Source: Adenophora triphylla var. japonica (taxonomy: Eukaryota > Streptophyta > Magnoliopsida > Asterales > Campanulaceae). Taken from it: 64,000 nucleotides of DNA. Position 1 is the first letter of the stretch. Each line of letters begins with the position of its first letter. Where the stretch lies: positions 320,001 to 384,000 of the forward strand of contig JAFEMH010001242.1 of the NCBI GenBank assembly GCA_022495995.1, written 5' to 3'. The position numbers and the translations under genes were made by a program. The notes beneath the pieces were generated by a model. The model had not been told where the DNA came from and did no database searches. It was given only the letters and a program-made list of their open reading frames with translations. Positions 33,675 through 45,983 of this stretch are shown in pieces.

Positions 33675-34515
33675 CAATTAGACCCGCCGTACGATCAGGT
33701 TCAGACTATCAGAACGGCAGTGTCAAACCGTTGACCAAACTGTTGAAATCTTCAAACCGATCAAATCTTGGACCGCCGATTTAGCGTTCGAATCCGATTT
33801 GAGGATATCAAATAACATTCACAACAAACAACATGACACCATCAAAATTTTGGGATACCACCAACCATAATTATGATTCATTTTGAGAAGATTTCAATTG
33901 GAGATGACGACAAGAAATTTTATGCGATATGCAGCTATTGTGATAAGAAAATATCAGTTTCAAAAAGGTGACGAATATGAAAAGTTAAGACACCACACGA
34001 ATAACAAGCATTTTGACAAAGTTGAAATGAGAAGTTAAAAGGCTCCTAAATGCCCCCTCCCCCTTAATTATAAAAGGATAAGGTTGGTTATCCCTCCTTT
34101 ATATAAGTTTACTTAATATTAATAAAATTGTAAAGATGCCGTCCTTTTTTTTCAAAATATTTATGTCTTATATTTTAAGTCTTACTTGCCCATTAATTAT
34201 TTTAAAATTGTGAGTGCGGAAAATTATATTCAAAATATTCACATAAATCATGAACCGTAACAATAAAATAAAATAAATATATTTTCTTCCTTCCCTTTGG
34301 AACAACAAGAAAAAATAGTTCAAAAAAAGAAAACAGTTAAAAGAAGTTTAGAAAAAACCCGTCTATTACCGGCAAACCAGAATGGATCGGCAAACGAGAA
34401 CTAGAATCGTGAACCGTAAATCGACGATCCGATTCTGGTCGGCATTTTCGTCAAATCGTGAACCGTCGATTTTCAATCGTGAACTGAAAGTTCAGTCCGA
34501 CCAGGCATGTCTAAG
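33675..34515 (+). mobile_element. hAT transposon relic with BED zinc-finger remnant
   Basis: At about 33880-34010 a damaged frame reads like the BED finger of plant hAT transposases (FEKIS, then CSYCDKKISVSK, then a His-rich HHTNNKHF-type end), broken by stops and shifts. The right part (34380-34510) has subterminal GTGAACCGT and ACGGTTCA-like repeats. The ends resemble TTAGACCCGCC and the inverse of GGCATGTCTAA. The rest of the transposase is gone. It lies between the divergent AFG1-like and TMEM208 genes. Confidence 0.55.
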
Positions 34516-34765
34516 TCTCATGACTGATTTTCATTAAGTTTTTAATGAGGATTTTGACAGAGAGTGAGCATATTTTGAAAAATAAGAAAGTCAATAAGAA
34601 ATGAAAATTCATTTTTATTGTCATTCAGGGACAGGGACTAAATAGCATAAACCGGGGCCGGTTCATACCTCCACTTGTGACAAACGACTCACTTCGAAGT
34701 CAACGCTTGTAATTTACTTTCTCTTTCGTCCGCTCGCATTTAACTTCTGATCAGTTCGCCGGAGC

Positions 34766-34774
34766 TAGGGTTTT
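34766..34774 (+). promoter_or_regulatory. Telo-box-like TAGGGTTTT in TMEM208 5' UTR
   Basis: CTAGGGTTTTC lies about 40 bp upstream of the ATG. AGGGTTT motifs near the start site are common in plant housekeeping genes. One motif only; the functional role is inferred. Confidence 0.4.
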
Positions 34775-34807
34775 CATAATTCAAAATACGAAATCCAATA
34801 GACAGAG

Positions 34808-37800
34808 ATGGCAAATCAAGGGGCCAAAAAGCGAAAGGAGGAGAACACTCGTCACATGAGGAATCTCCTTCGCCTAATCATCGCCTGCAATGTACGCTTA
34901 CAATACCTACTATCAATTCCTTTTTTCTTGTTGTTATCGATGGTGAATTCTAGTTTTCGATTCTGTAAATTTCCATGGAATCACATAGCGGTGTTATGTT
35001 TTCAATTCAATAATTAGGAAATTGAAAAATCTGCTCAATTTAATTCATTTCAATTCTTGCTATATCTCAGTAATTAACAAAAAATTATGCTTTTGTCTGT
35101 GCTGGATCCTCAAATTGTACTCGAATTAAGTGGAAATGAACTCATAGCACGCACTACAAGAACTAATAGTAATACTTTTTCATCTGTCCCCAAATGAGTG
35201 CCATTTTTCAAGGATTTAAAGCAATTGTCTTTTAAGCAACTTTAGAAGCAGATGCAAGTAAATTTTCTTGGTATCCACCTTATAGCACTGGAAATGGACA
35301 TCTGGAAACGTTGAATTTAGCAAGTTCACAAGAGAACTCATTTCGGGACGTAGGGAGTAAATAAAGAGGTGATAAGAAGGTCCACTTTACATGGATTTGA
35401 GATTGATTCGTTTCTTTTTCCTGAGATATTCCAAATAAAAGGAGAGCTGTGCTTATGAAATGGTGTCTGTGTGTTTGTATGTGTTGTAAAGTGGGGATCA
35501 GCCTAGAGGGAAAAGACATTGAATGCTTTCAGAAGTGAAAGTACTATGACATTAGTATCATTAAAACTGTTCTTTTGGTAAATGATTGCATGAATTTGGT
35601 GTCTAGTGTGAAATCGGTTTTGTGGCCTTTTAATAATTTAGATTAGCTTGCTGTCTCATTCACTTCATGTGGGCACTCGTTGTAGTTTTAACATGGAATC
35701 TGATGATATCAGAAGTGTCATGCTTGAAAATAATACATAGTTTTCATGAAGTGGAAGATTTATGGAGGTTTGTGGGCATCAGCAGTCTCTGGATATTTTA
35801 TGTGAGGTGCAGATTTAAAAAGGAGAAAATTAATTGAGCGCCTTGGGTTTATGGTTGATGAGATGTGGGAATGAGAATTTGGGTGCAATGTTCTCTGTCG
35901 AATTCAGGATTTCATCTCGTATGTAGTTTTGGAATCAGCAGTTTTAATATGATGTAAAGTATGAGTTTTGTAGGTGTATACACTTTTGGAAAACTAATAC
36001 TACTGATGCTCCTATGGTCGCTTTGTCATCTCATCAATAGAAGGGCCTCCATAATACGTTTTTTCCCAGTCCTCATAAATTGGTAATGGCGCAATGTGAT
36101 AAAAGGGCCTAAGATATTTATATATTAATACTTGCATTCTTATTTTCTGGGATAACTGGTATCCTCAACTGTGCTTAAAATTTAAATCTGTTTGGTGGGG
36201 GAGCAGAAGCTGGAAACATGTTGAAAGGCCCATCTGTATTCTTTTTATGGGTTTCAAAAGCGGGAAATGAGATAGTATTTCTTTTGGTGTTGCTTTTCTT
36301 AGTGAGGGGCGGGGGCGGGTGAGGACGCCTCTTCTTTGTTGAAGTCCATCCTCTTAGAGTACTACTACTTGTATGTAAAAGAAAACCAATGCACTAAAAG
36401 CTACTACCTCCGTCCTAGCTCAATGTGCAGACTTACCCATTTAGTGGGTGTCATTGATTTGTTCCTATTCCAAAAAGGAATTTTTTTATTACTATTATTT
36501 TACCTATACCCCACTTGTCATACTAACACACTTAAATTGCGGGTCTCACTTGTAAATCTCGCCCACTTATCATACTCACAACACCTTTCTCACTCACAAT
36601 ACTTTTCAGTATATTTACTCTCCTCTTAATTCCTGTGCTCAACAATAATGGTGCACATTGATCTGGGACGTGGGTAGTATTTGTATTATTTTATTTCGTT
36701 AGCTTAGATGTATGGCTTCTCATGTTATAATGATGTTATCTTCCTCGTGTTACTAATAATTTTCATGCATGGAGTACCGATGCCTCAAATTTTCTAACCT
36801 TCTAGAATATAGCTCTAATCCAGTTGAGTATCTGATTATGACCTTGGAGATTGGTGGTCATTATATTCTTTAAAGTTAGTTTATTTACTGTATTTTGTTG
36901 ATTGTTCGGTATATTCTGTTATTTAATGCTTTATGGTTGATATTCTAAGCTGTGCTAATGTAGGTTATCTATCTTTTGGTGAGGGCGGGAATCTTCCATT
37001 CTACTTTTAGGTGGAAGCATTGGGTCGGCCTAATATTTACTTCTGTTGCCTATGTTATTCCCTATCAACAACTTGCTGCAATGGCAAAACCTGCTTATAC
37101 TGATGATGGGGAACTTTTAGATGGTGGATTCGACATGAGCACTGGTGGAGCTTGTGGGTAAGCATTCTATCATGGTATTACTCGAGTCATGATTGTATGT
37201 CAATTGTACTCCAACATGCACTATTGCCTAAGCGAGTGCAAATAAAGGTGTTTGAATCCTTGACGACAAACATGTAGAATTCTTGTGGTGAATAAAATTC
37301 AGAAGGACATATGTGATTGTTTTATTTTCAATCCATTAGATGGGGTAGGTAAACTAATGGTAGGTTATAAGCTTCAAGGTGCTTATAAATGCCATCATTT
37401 GGAACCAGGGAAATGCAGTTACCTTTTCAGTCTGAATTTCATTCTCGTTTACTTGTTTGAATTTGAATGTCCAATATGCTGTTAGTCTGTTCTAGATTTT
37501 ATTAGTGGATAGTGTTGCTCTTTTCTTCTCAGAAGAACTTCTGACACTTACGTGCTTGTTGGATGATTTCGAGAAAGTTGAGGCCTAAATGTCGAATCTT
37601 GCAAACCGGTGGTTGGATCACTTAACTTATTAGTTCTATTTATGGATTCCATTTTGAAACTGAGATTGTAACTGTATTCTGATAGGGAATGAATGGCAAG
37701 TGCTATTGAGGATAACTTAGAAAAATCCAGACCATTTTGGCCTTGGTACATGGACTGCTTATTGACTTTCATTATCCTCATCTCGTATGTTTAATAATCT

Positions 37801-40800
37801 ATGTCGGCAGCCATCTTGGTTTAGCATTGTGGCTCATGAGCCTTTTTTCCCAGTCTTGCTGAATGATCAGCCACTTTTGCGCATCCGTTTTTTTGTTCAC
37901 TTTTACAGTTTACCTGCTATTTTTCGCATAAGATGTCTTAAAGAGGCTAAGGTACTCAAGAAAAAGTGAGAAATTTTAGAATGAACAAATAGATAGGTAA
38001 TACTGAGAAGAGCTTGAGAAATAAGCCAATGAAGAAATAGATGTGTGGTATTGAGAAGAGCCTGAGAATTGAAAAAGACACGCAATAAGAAAGAAGTAGC
38101 TAAAAATTTGTTTTCCAACTTACACATTTATTTTTCATAGGTGTTAGTGTACTGTGTACATAACCCTTTTTTGTGTGGAAAAATTCACCGTGTCCCCTCT
38201 TGGTCTCTTAATGTTACGGTTGTGAATTGTGCATTTCTTTCGACTTAATTGGGAACTAATGTACATGCTATGTGAAGCTTTTGAGCTCTATTAGGGCCTG
38301 TATTTGCATCTTACAAACTGATTGTGATATCTGTCCAATTCGAATAGGGCTTGCTTTCTTGTCTTGTTATAGTAATTAAGAGTTTTGTTTATCCATTTGA
38401 TTAGTGGATGGTTACGTTTGATGGCTTTGAACCAATAAATTACATTATTCTGCTTTGTTGTTTGAAGCGAGAGTGTGAGGCTTGACATAGGTTGTTTGAG
38501 GTTGATGTACTAGAAGTATTGGTGAAATGCACTAACTAGATCTTGATTTGTGTAGTAGATCAACTTGTCATAGTCAGGGCCGGTTCTGTAAAAATCGGGG
38601 CCCTAAGCACACTAAATAAAAAAAAATTGCTAAAAGAAAATTAAATTTACTTATAATTAAGTTAAGAAATACAGTATTACATTAATTTTAATATATTAGT
38701 GGTTATTTGTGAAGGTGGAAAAGGGAGAATGAAGTGGAAAGAAAAGGAGAAAAGCAAGCACACAACATGTTTCAAACCTGGACAAAATTACTACACATGC
38801 AGACTCTTAACCATTGTGCTAGTTGTTAGTTTGTATTAGAAATACGGGGCCTTTTATTAATACTAAACATATAAATTTTGGGCCCAAATATTACTAAAGT
38901 TTATGAGGCTCAAAGCAGTGGCTTTGGTTGATTGGGCTCAGGACCGGGCCTGGTCATAGTTCCCTTTGTGTAGAAGTATTATACTCCCTCCATCCCAGAA
39001 AAGGGAGCCATACTTTCGATTTTCAACTGTCCAAAAAAAGACACGTTTTAGGAAGGGAAACATTTTTAGTGCAATTTTAAGAAGATACAAGCAAGTAAAG
39101 TCCATCCTTAAAAGGTTTGACATGTACCGTGCTAGTCTTTTTTTTTGGGCTTAGGAGCAATATTTTTTTTTTCATCATTTCCAATGGAGCCAAAAACTCA
39201 CTATTTTTTGGATTGGGGATATGATGGAATCAAGCAAAATGACTCACTAAGCTGTTTGCGCTTCTTTGTTATAAAGCAGCAATCAGTCCATGCAATTTTC
39301 GACGCAATTTTCATCATGGGTCATCCGGAAACAACCTTTCTGTGCTTTAATACATGGGCAAGGCTGCGTACATTCGACTCCCCCCTTATCCCACCATAGG
39401 TGGGAGCGGGGTAATGTTGTTGTTGTTGTAGGAGTAATATTTATCTAGCTTGTATGTGTTTCCAACTTTAATAAATAGGATTACCCAAGTGCCCCAGTGA
39501 CTTATCTTTCCAACGATATTTCATGCAAAAAACATATTACATGTATTTAAGAGAGATTTAATTGTTCTTTGTTCCTAGTTGGTTCACATTATTTTATTCC
39601 ATTTCTTCTAGCTAAGTTTCTTGTCCTCCCTATTATTCAATATTCTTTTTCCTTCTGCTTCTTGTTGAGGTTGAAATATTGTTATGTATGGGTTTAAAGA
39701 CTTGCTGATATGCGTGAAAATGAGTCACGAAGAATCTGACTACGGAAAATGCCAATTTATTAAATTACCTAATCGGTTGAAATGCATATGTTCTATGGGG
39801 TCTTGTACACATTTTTTGTTAAGAAGCTGTTTGATAGTAAAGAATAATCAGAATATTTACAATTCAAGGGAACTTTGCTTTAATCTGACTGCATCTTCTT
39901 CTTTTTGTAGTATGTAATCAAATTGTCTTATCTTGCTCCTTATTATTCTTGCAGATATTTGCATGACATAATATACATTACAAGCTTCGTGCAACTCAGT
40001 TCCATCATCTCTGATAAGTTTTGGTACATATATTTAGTGGTAAGATCTGTTCTTTTACATCTCTTTACTCGTGTGAGCATGAACATAGCACAGAAACCCT
40101 TAGTAACAGTGACATTGGGCTATTTACTGGAAGTTACAAGTGGAGTTTCTTTTGCATTAGCTTCTTAAAGTGAAGAGTTAATGAAAAAAGCAATGATATT
40201 CAAGATTAACTATAGGAAGACACATGGCATACTTGGTCTGAATCACGGTCACATACAATGTCTTTATGTAGTTCTGAGTTAACCTCAAAGTTGATCAGTC
40301 TCCTTTAATATGCGTTAGATTACATTAATTTATGGTAGCTTCTATGATCTATGAGTTTTTCACCTGTTTATCATGTAAGATTAGAGTATTCTGATTTTAC
40401 TGACCTGTAGTTCTCTATTTGATATACAATTTTGGATAAGAAATTCCAAAAGGATCACCACTTCTAGTTCAGTGGAACCATACGTGTTTTGAAACATGTG
40501 ACAATGAGAGGGGCTATCACCTTATTTGACCAATCTATGGGCAAAAAATAAAAGCTGATTACCTCTCACATACCCAGGAGAAAAGTTTAGACTAACCCCT
40601 ACCAGCCGAAGAACCTTGTTAAATTGGTTTTCGAAAAGGTAGTGCTAGCAAACCCTTCCTTGGCTGGGAGGATAGGAAAACTCTCTCTCAGCCTTTATGA
40701 GAGAGGGCTTAAATAGTAGTTGTCCTTGAATTCTTGTCTGCCACCAGTTGCCTGGAAAGTACACCAAGGAGCAGTTCTTATCTCAAACTTTTTTGAAAAA

Positions 40801-43800
40801 AGAAAGTAAATCTCACTTTTTAAGGCGGGAAGAGTATATAATAATTGACAATGCTAGGAGCATATTAATGACCTTAATAATCTATCCAACTAGTAAAGGC
40901 GTATTAGGGCGCAGTTTATAGACCTTCTAAACATTGTTTTCAATTACTCGTTAAAGAAAAATAAAAACTACAATAATGTTGTTTATAATTGATTTAAGCT
41001 TAAAGAATTAAAGAACACACCTTTGGCATGAAGTAGTTTTGTAAGAAGGTAAACGATGAAGAAGATGTTAGGGACTTTGGCTATGTCATGGATTATTTGT
41101 TTTAATTCAATATAAGCATGAAACTGGGGACTGGCGAGATGAAATACTTTTTTTCTTCAAATTTCACTATAATTTTTCTCATCTCCAGCACAAACAACAT
41201 AGGTGTAGACTAGTTGCTTTGACAAGCAAAAAGGGCTATAGCTTTATCTCACTCACTGAGATTCATTTCTTCCTTCACCATCACAAATCTCATCAGAATT
41301 CCCTTCTTCCTACACAACAAACCCCAATCTTTGTTGTCTCTGTCTTGATGACTTTTGAGTTGGCGTATACAATTAGAATCTTTTGTTCTTGAAGAATATT
41401 TCTCTCGGTGCGCCCCACTCCGCATCTAGTTGTAATGGACTTCAAATGAGACCCTTGCACCAGTTGTACAACAAAACCTAGCTCTAGATCCAACCGTCAC
41501 TTCTACTCTATGTAGGGGACTTCCTTAGTCCGTTGCGACTAGCTAGCTTCAGAGTGGGTCACACCGATAGAAATATTCACCAAGAACCTAAGGTTCTTAT
41601 TGTCTGTCCATACGCCAGCTCGTATGAAGGAAACAACAAAGCTCGGTTGTTGGGTAGGAAGAAGGGAATTTGTGATGTGGTGAAGGAAGGGGAATGCTTA
41701 TGAATGAGTTGAAACTTATATCCCATTTCGCTAGTCAATGCAACTACACCTATGTTTTTGGTAGGAGAGACAAATAAAATAATAATATTGATTGCAAAAT
41801 GGAGTATTTTACTTTGATACATAGTTTGACTTCTAACTTTGTTTGCTTTGATCAATTTTTGGTTTGAAATTCTCCTATTATTGTGTACATTACACATACA
41901 CTCTCTTCGCCTGCAAGTAGTAAAGCTAGTTTCATGACTCTTATATAGAAGGGAATTTGTGATGTGGTGAAGGAAGGGGAATGCTTATGAATGAGTTGAA
42001 ACTTATATCCCATTTCGCTAGTTAATGCAACTACACCTATGTTTTTGGTGGGAGAGACAAATAAAATAATACTCCCTTCGTCCCAGATCAAGGTTCCTTG
42101 GGTGGGATTTCACGCTTCATAAGAATTTTTTTAAAAAATGAATAAAGAATTGTAAATGAGTAGAAGATTAGAGGAGAGAGAATGTAAAAGTTAAATGTGG
42201 GTAGGGAATAGTAATTAATGATTGATTTTTTTGAAAGTGGGTAGAAGATTAGAGAAGAGAGAATGTAAAAGTTAAATGTGGGGTAGGGAATAGTAGTTAA
42301 TGATTGATTTTTTTGTAAATATGTTAACTTTATAAGGGTATAATGAATGGTTTTTTTGTAAATATATTAAATTATAAGGGTATAAATATATTCAAAACTT
42401 GCCATTTATGGAAGGAAACTTGAAGTGGGACGGACCAAAAGGGAAAGTAGGAACCTTGAAGTGGGACGGAGGGAGTAATATAGATTGCAAAATGGAGTAT
42501 TTTACTTTGATACATAGTTTGACTTCTAACTTTGTTTGCTTTGATCAATTATTGGTTTGAAATTCTCCTATTATTGTGTACATTACACTGGTATGAGTCG
42601 GGTAATGACGAGTTGGCGGGTAATGACGGGTTCGACTCGTCACAACCCGTTTGTCAAATAAGCGGGTTGAGTCGGGTATGAGTCGGGTAATGACGGGTTC
42701 GACTCGTCACAACCCGTTTACATTCCGGGTATTACGTGTCGGGTAAACCTCGGGTCGAGTCGGGTACGGGTCAACCCATTTTTTTTTTTTCAACCCCTTC
42801 CCCCCCCCCCCTCCAAACCACCACATACACACACGCTGTATGTGTTATTGTGACTATTTAAAATATTATTTCAATACCATTTTAACCTCTGTTTCCATTA
42901 TTAGATTTAATCCAATAAACAATTCACTAATCCTTACACGTACACCCCCTTACTTATTATAATATTCATTACTCCCCCCTATTTCAATACCATTTTACAC
43001 GTACACGCTCAATAAGTTACTTATTATAATATTCATTTCTTCGTCTTCCTCTTTGAAAACTTGACTCAAAGCTTCTGAATCATCTTTTTGCAAAACCCAA
43101 CTCTTTTCTTGGTCTAATCTCTCAGTTTCGTCTCCGAATTCGATCAAGTTCCCTCTGGTTTCTTGAATATTGGTTCTGTTCACATAATCTTTCAATCATT
43201 TATCTGATAATCCATTTCCGTAATTCAAGATGTCGCAGATCTGAATAGAAGACGCCGGAGAAGACGACGCCGGAGAAGACGAAGATGAAGGCGATGTAGA
43301 TCGGAATAAATGAAGGCGCCGGAGCTGGAGAAAATTGGTGGGAGAAGAAAGAAGGGGTAGGTTTGGGTTTGGGTTTGGGTTTGGAGAGAAAAGGGAAGTT
43401 TTTTTCACCGTCGTTGCCGTTCGATGGAAACACTCGTCACCGTCCTGTGCGTGGAGACGAGAGGAGAAGAGAACGATGAAAACTGATTTCCTGATTTGAG
43501 AATTTAGAAATTTTATCTGACTTAGCCAAGCGGGTAAACAAGTGGACGGGTTTTACCCGTTATGACCCGCGAAAATTAAATGGTCCAACGAGTTACCCGT
43601 TTAAACTTGTTTATTTTAACGAGTCGGGTTGGGTAATTAGTGAGTCGGGTTGAGCGGGTTAACGGGTAACAAGTTAAAATTGACAGGCCTAATTACACAT
43701 ACGCTCTCTTCGCCTGCAAGTAGTAAAGCTAGTTTCATGACTCTTATATAGAACAAAAAATACATAGTTTGACTTCCAACTTCTTCCATCAATCCGGTCC

Positions 43801-45546
43801 CGATCATGCGTATGATGTGAAATTTCATGCACGTTTGGTGTTGGTGAATTACGATCCACCAAAATAATTGCTATAAATCACGATATACCAAATGATACCT
43901 ACTTGGTCATGAAAACACAATAAAAGCAAATTAATAAAAAATAAAATGGGTGTGGTTATCACGAAACGCAACTAAGGTTGTGTTTGGTAGCATCAAACAC
44001 TTAATGCTTGTTGCTGAATGATTTTCTTTTGTGCAATTACTTCAAACTAAGGGTGGACCCTTGACTTGAATTGTAACAATCATTTCATATTCCTCTCGCC
44101 GAACAAGCATCAACATTCTCATTTACCGAGTAAGATCCGCTAAGCATGAAGATTGACAATATTTTTTTTACAAAGACTCTAGTTTTGTAAGACTGTCATT
44201 CATCAACAAGCATTAAGTGCTTGTTGCTACCAAACACAACCTAAATCCAACCAAATCAGTAACCATAACCCCAAGAAGCCACAAAACGCATGCAAGCATA
44301 AACTTGGGAACTCTAGCATTTGTGGATTCTTGGGGTTATAGATGCTTATATAATTGGACTTATATAGTTGCGCGTTATGTGATCACCAAACTTAATCTTC
44401 TTTTTTTTTGTTGCGTTGTCAAGACCGAGTAGGTATGGTTTTGGTTTGTCAAGATTTATAGCAATTATTTTAGTGGATTCAATTTTACCAACACCAAACG
44501 TACATTATAGTGCTGATCATACGCAGTTCGGAACTGTAGCAATGAAACAAAGTCGGAAGTCAAACTATGTATTTTTGTTATATACAAGAGCCATGGAACT
44601 AGTTTTTACACTTACAGGGCAAGAGAAAGGGTACTTAATGTACACAAGAATAGGAGACGTTTCAAACCAAAAAATCATCGGTCTCCTTTAATATGTGTTA
44701 GGTGGCTCTATAATCTGAGAGCTTTTTTTACCTGTTTATCATGTAAGATTAGAGGAGTATGATTTTACTGGCCTGTAGTTCTCTAATTCAATATACAATT
44801 TTGGATAAGAAATTTCTAAAGGGTCACCACTTCTACTTCAGTGGAACTATACTTGTTTTGAAACTTGTGACAACGAGTTAAGGTTATGTTATTAATTGTC
44901 TTAGTTGTTGCGCTGCGGTCCTTTCCCGACTTGAAGTACTTTTCTTCGTAGTGATTTATTCTCAGTTGACCAATAATTTTTTTTTCTGGTTGTCAGATAC
45001 CAGGATTTGCAGCGTATAAATTCTGGAACTTGATCAAGGGATTTCTGTTTCAAGGTTCAGGAGAGGTACATTTTCTCATAAACTTTTTCTGCTCTATCTC
45101 ATACATTACTCATGATAAAGCTACTCCCTCTATCCCAAAATGAAAGTCCATTTAGGCAAAAGTTTCATCCCAAAATGAGGGACCTTTTTTAGTGAATTAT
45201 GAAGTTACATAAAGCTCCTTGTTGGTGATTGTAATGTTTTAGTTTTACTCTTGTACTAATAATGTTATACATTGAGACCGTTTAGGGTATACATGTGTAT
45301 GCTACAAAAATGGCTACATGTCAACCTTATTAAGTTATCCAAAAACTTAAAAATGGACCTTCAAATAGAGACGGATGGAGTACTATATATGGCTACGATG
45401 GAGTTGGTATGATCTAATATATGGGGTTCAAAATTATGCGTGTTTTTCCGCAGGGAGCTGAAGAGGATGAAAAGAGTCGAAAGAAAAGAGAGAAATTAGA
45501 AAAGAAAGCTTCAAGAGGCAAAATAATGAAGCCAAGAAACAGATAA
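34808..45546 (+). CDS. TMEM208: TMEM208 / SND2-type ER membrane protein
   Basis: Exons: 34808-34891, 36964-37157, 39955-40039, 44997-45065, 45454-45546; 525 nt, 174 aa (animal TMEM208 is about 173 aa). Order: basic N-terminus (MANQGAKKRKEENTRHMRN), a first hydrophobic pair (about 19-41 and 47-66), the conserved DDGELLDGG loop (about 77-85), a second pair (about 98-141), and a highly charged C-terminus (KSRKKREKLEKKA). SND2/TMEM208 belongs to the SRP-independent pathway that targets membrane proteins to the ER. The gene spans 10.7 kb for half a kilobase of coding sequence, because introns 2 and 3 carry many MITEs and duplications. Splice phases all close. No defect seen. Confidence 0.93.
35175..35357. 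mobile_element. Stowaway MITE, ~183 bp
   Basis: CTTTTTCATCTGTCCCCAAA at the left and its degenerate inverse (CATTTCGGGACGTAGGGAG) at the right, with TA on both sides. Intron 1 of the TMEM208 gene. Confidence 0.7.
36404..36677. mobile_element. Stowaway MITE, ~274 bp
   Basis: CTACCTCCGTCCTAGCTCAA at the left and the inverse (TGATCTGGGACGTGGGTAG) at the right, TA on both sides. It lies about 290 bp before exon 2 of the TMEM208 gene. Confidence 0.8.
38575..38952. mobile_element. hAT-type MITE with perfect 8-bp target duplication
   Basis: Flanked by GTCATAGT at 38567-38574 and 38953-38960. The termini CAGGGCCGGTTCTG and CAGGACCGGGCCTG are near-perfect inverted repeats. No ORF. Intron 2 of the TMEM208 gene. 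Confidence 0.92.
39356..39430 (+). mobile_element. RTE-type LINE 3' tail
   Basis: GGCAAGGCTGCGTACATTCG, a C-rich block and TAATG followed by a TTG repeat is the typical 3' end of plant RTE LINEs. Only the tail is recognisable. Intron 2 of the TMEM208 gene. Confidence 0.7.
40270..40510. repeat. Dispersed duplicate of intron segment (copy 1 of 3)
   Basis: TCTCCTTTAATATGCGTTAG through TTTTGAAACATGTGACAATG is repeated at 44680-44885 with perhaps 10-15% divergence. The last ~75 bp occur again at 53755-53830. Intron 3 of TMEM208. Confidence 0.8.
42072..42475. mobile_element. Stowaway MITE, 404 bp, with empty site in sister copy
   Basis: CTCCCTTCGTCCCAGATCAA at the left and the inverse (GAAGTGGGACGGAGGGAG) at the right, TA on both sides. 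Copy A of the host duplication shows the uninterrupted site near 41780. The interior contains a 65-bp direct duplication (TAGAAGATTAGAG.. twice). Confidence 0.92.
42589..43690. mobile_element. hAT-like non-autonomous element, 1102 bp, with gene-like interior
   Basis: Flanked by CATTACAC (42581-42588) and AATTACAC (43691-43698), an 8-bp duplication with one mismatch. The sister duplication copy has the intact site near 41890. The ends are rich in repeated GAGTCGGGTAATGACGGG and CGGGTTAACGGGTAAC units; the right terminus TTGACAGGCCTA is hAT-like. The centre (about 43000-43480, minus strand) has unusual codon-like composition with short ORFs of 77 and 66 aa and may be a captured host gene fragment I cannot identify. 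Confidence 0.65.
43976..44241. mobile_element. Tourist-like MITE, 266 bp, TAA target duplication
   Basis: GGTTGTGTTTGGTAGCA and TGCTACCAAACACAACC are near-perfect inverted ends flanked by TAA on both sides (43973-43975, 44242-44244). The inner arms CACTTAATGCTTGTTG also pair. Intron 3 of TMEM208. Confidence 0.9.
44680..44885. repeat. Dispersed duplicate of intron segment (copy 2 of 3)
   Basis: Matches 40270-40510 in the same orientation, with scattered substitutions. It begins TCTCCTTTAATATGTGTTAG. Confidence 0.8.
45124..45380. mobile_element. Stowaway MITE, 257 bp
   Basis: CTCCCTCTATCCCAAAATGA at the left and AGAGACGGATGGAG at the right, TA on both sides. It lies between exons 4 and 5 of TMEM208 in a 388-bp intron, so most of that intron is transposon. 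Confidence 0.82.
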
Positions 45547-45812
45547 GAACAATCTCCAAGTGAACAGAGGTGCAGACCTTTGTGTCTTCAATAGGAGTAT
45601 AGGACTTAGTTTCTCTGGCTGTTTTAGAGTATCCTGATTTGCAAATCCAACTTTCTTACCTCACCAGCTATATGGCTGCAAATATGATACTTTTTTTTTT
45701 GTTGATCAAAAAAATTATGATATGGTATTTTCAAGAAAGACAATTGACAGATTTCTAACTCTTTTTTGCTAAGTAATCTTTTTATTTTTGGTTTAGTAAA
45801 AGATAATTATAA

Positions 45813-45955
45813 TCTCTACTAAATTAAAGGGATAAGGTTGGAAATAGGTGAGACGTGTATAATGGTGACCAGATGATTTGGGGCTTCTTTTCCTCATTGA
45901 CTTCTCCTTTTTGGCATACTGTCCCGTGCCATTGGCACGGGCTAGAGAGTACTAG
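45813..45955 (+). mobile_element. Short non-autonomous Helitron, 143 bp
   Basis: It starts TCTCTACTAAATTAAAGGG after an A. It has the stem-loop CCGTGCCATTGGCACGG about 10 bp before the terminal CTAG and is followed by T. It lies 267 bp downstream of the TMEM208 stop codon. Confidence 0.78.
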
Positions 45956-45983
45956 TTTCAATAACAATAACAATTAGACATTA

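Larger units (their letters stand above)
41661..43753. repeat. Tandem duplication of a 287-bp unit, second copy split by two insertions
   Basis: Copy A is 41661-41947. Copy B starts at 41948 and ends at 43753, interrupted by a Stowaway (42072-42475) and a 1.1-kb hAT-like element (42589-43690). Removing both insertions restores a unit matching copy A with few differences. Confidence 0.88.

Noticed and set aside
38984..39150. Complete Stowaway
   Set aside because: Only the left CTCCCTCCATCCC end is convincing; no matching right end with TA was found.
43359..43384. Interstitial telomere repeat (GGGTTTGGGTTT)
   Set aside because: The unit is GGGTTT with six bases, not the plant TTTAGGG repeat, and only about four copies occur within a coding-like stretch.
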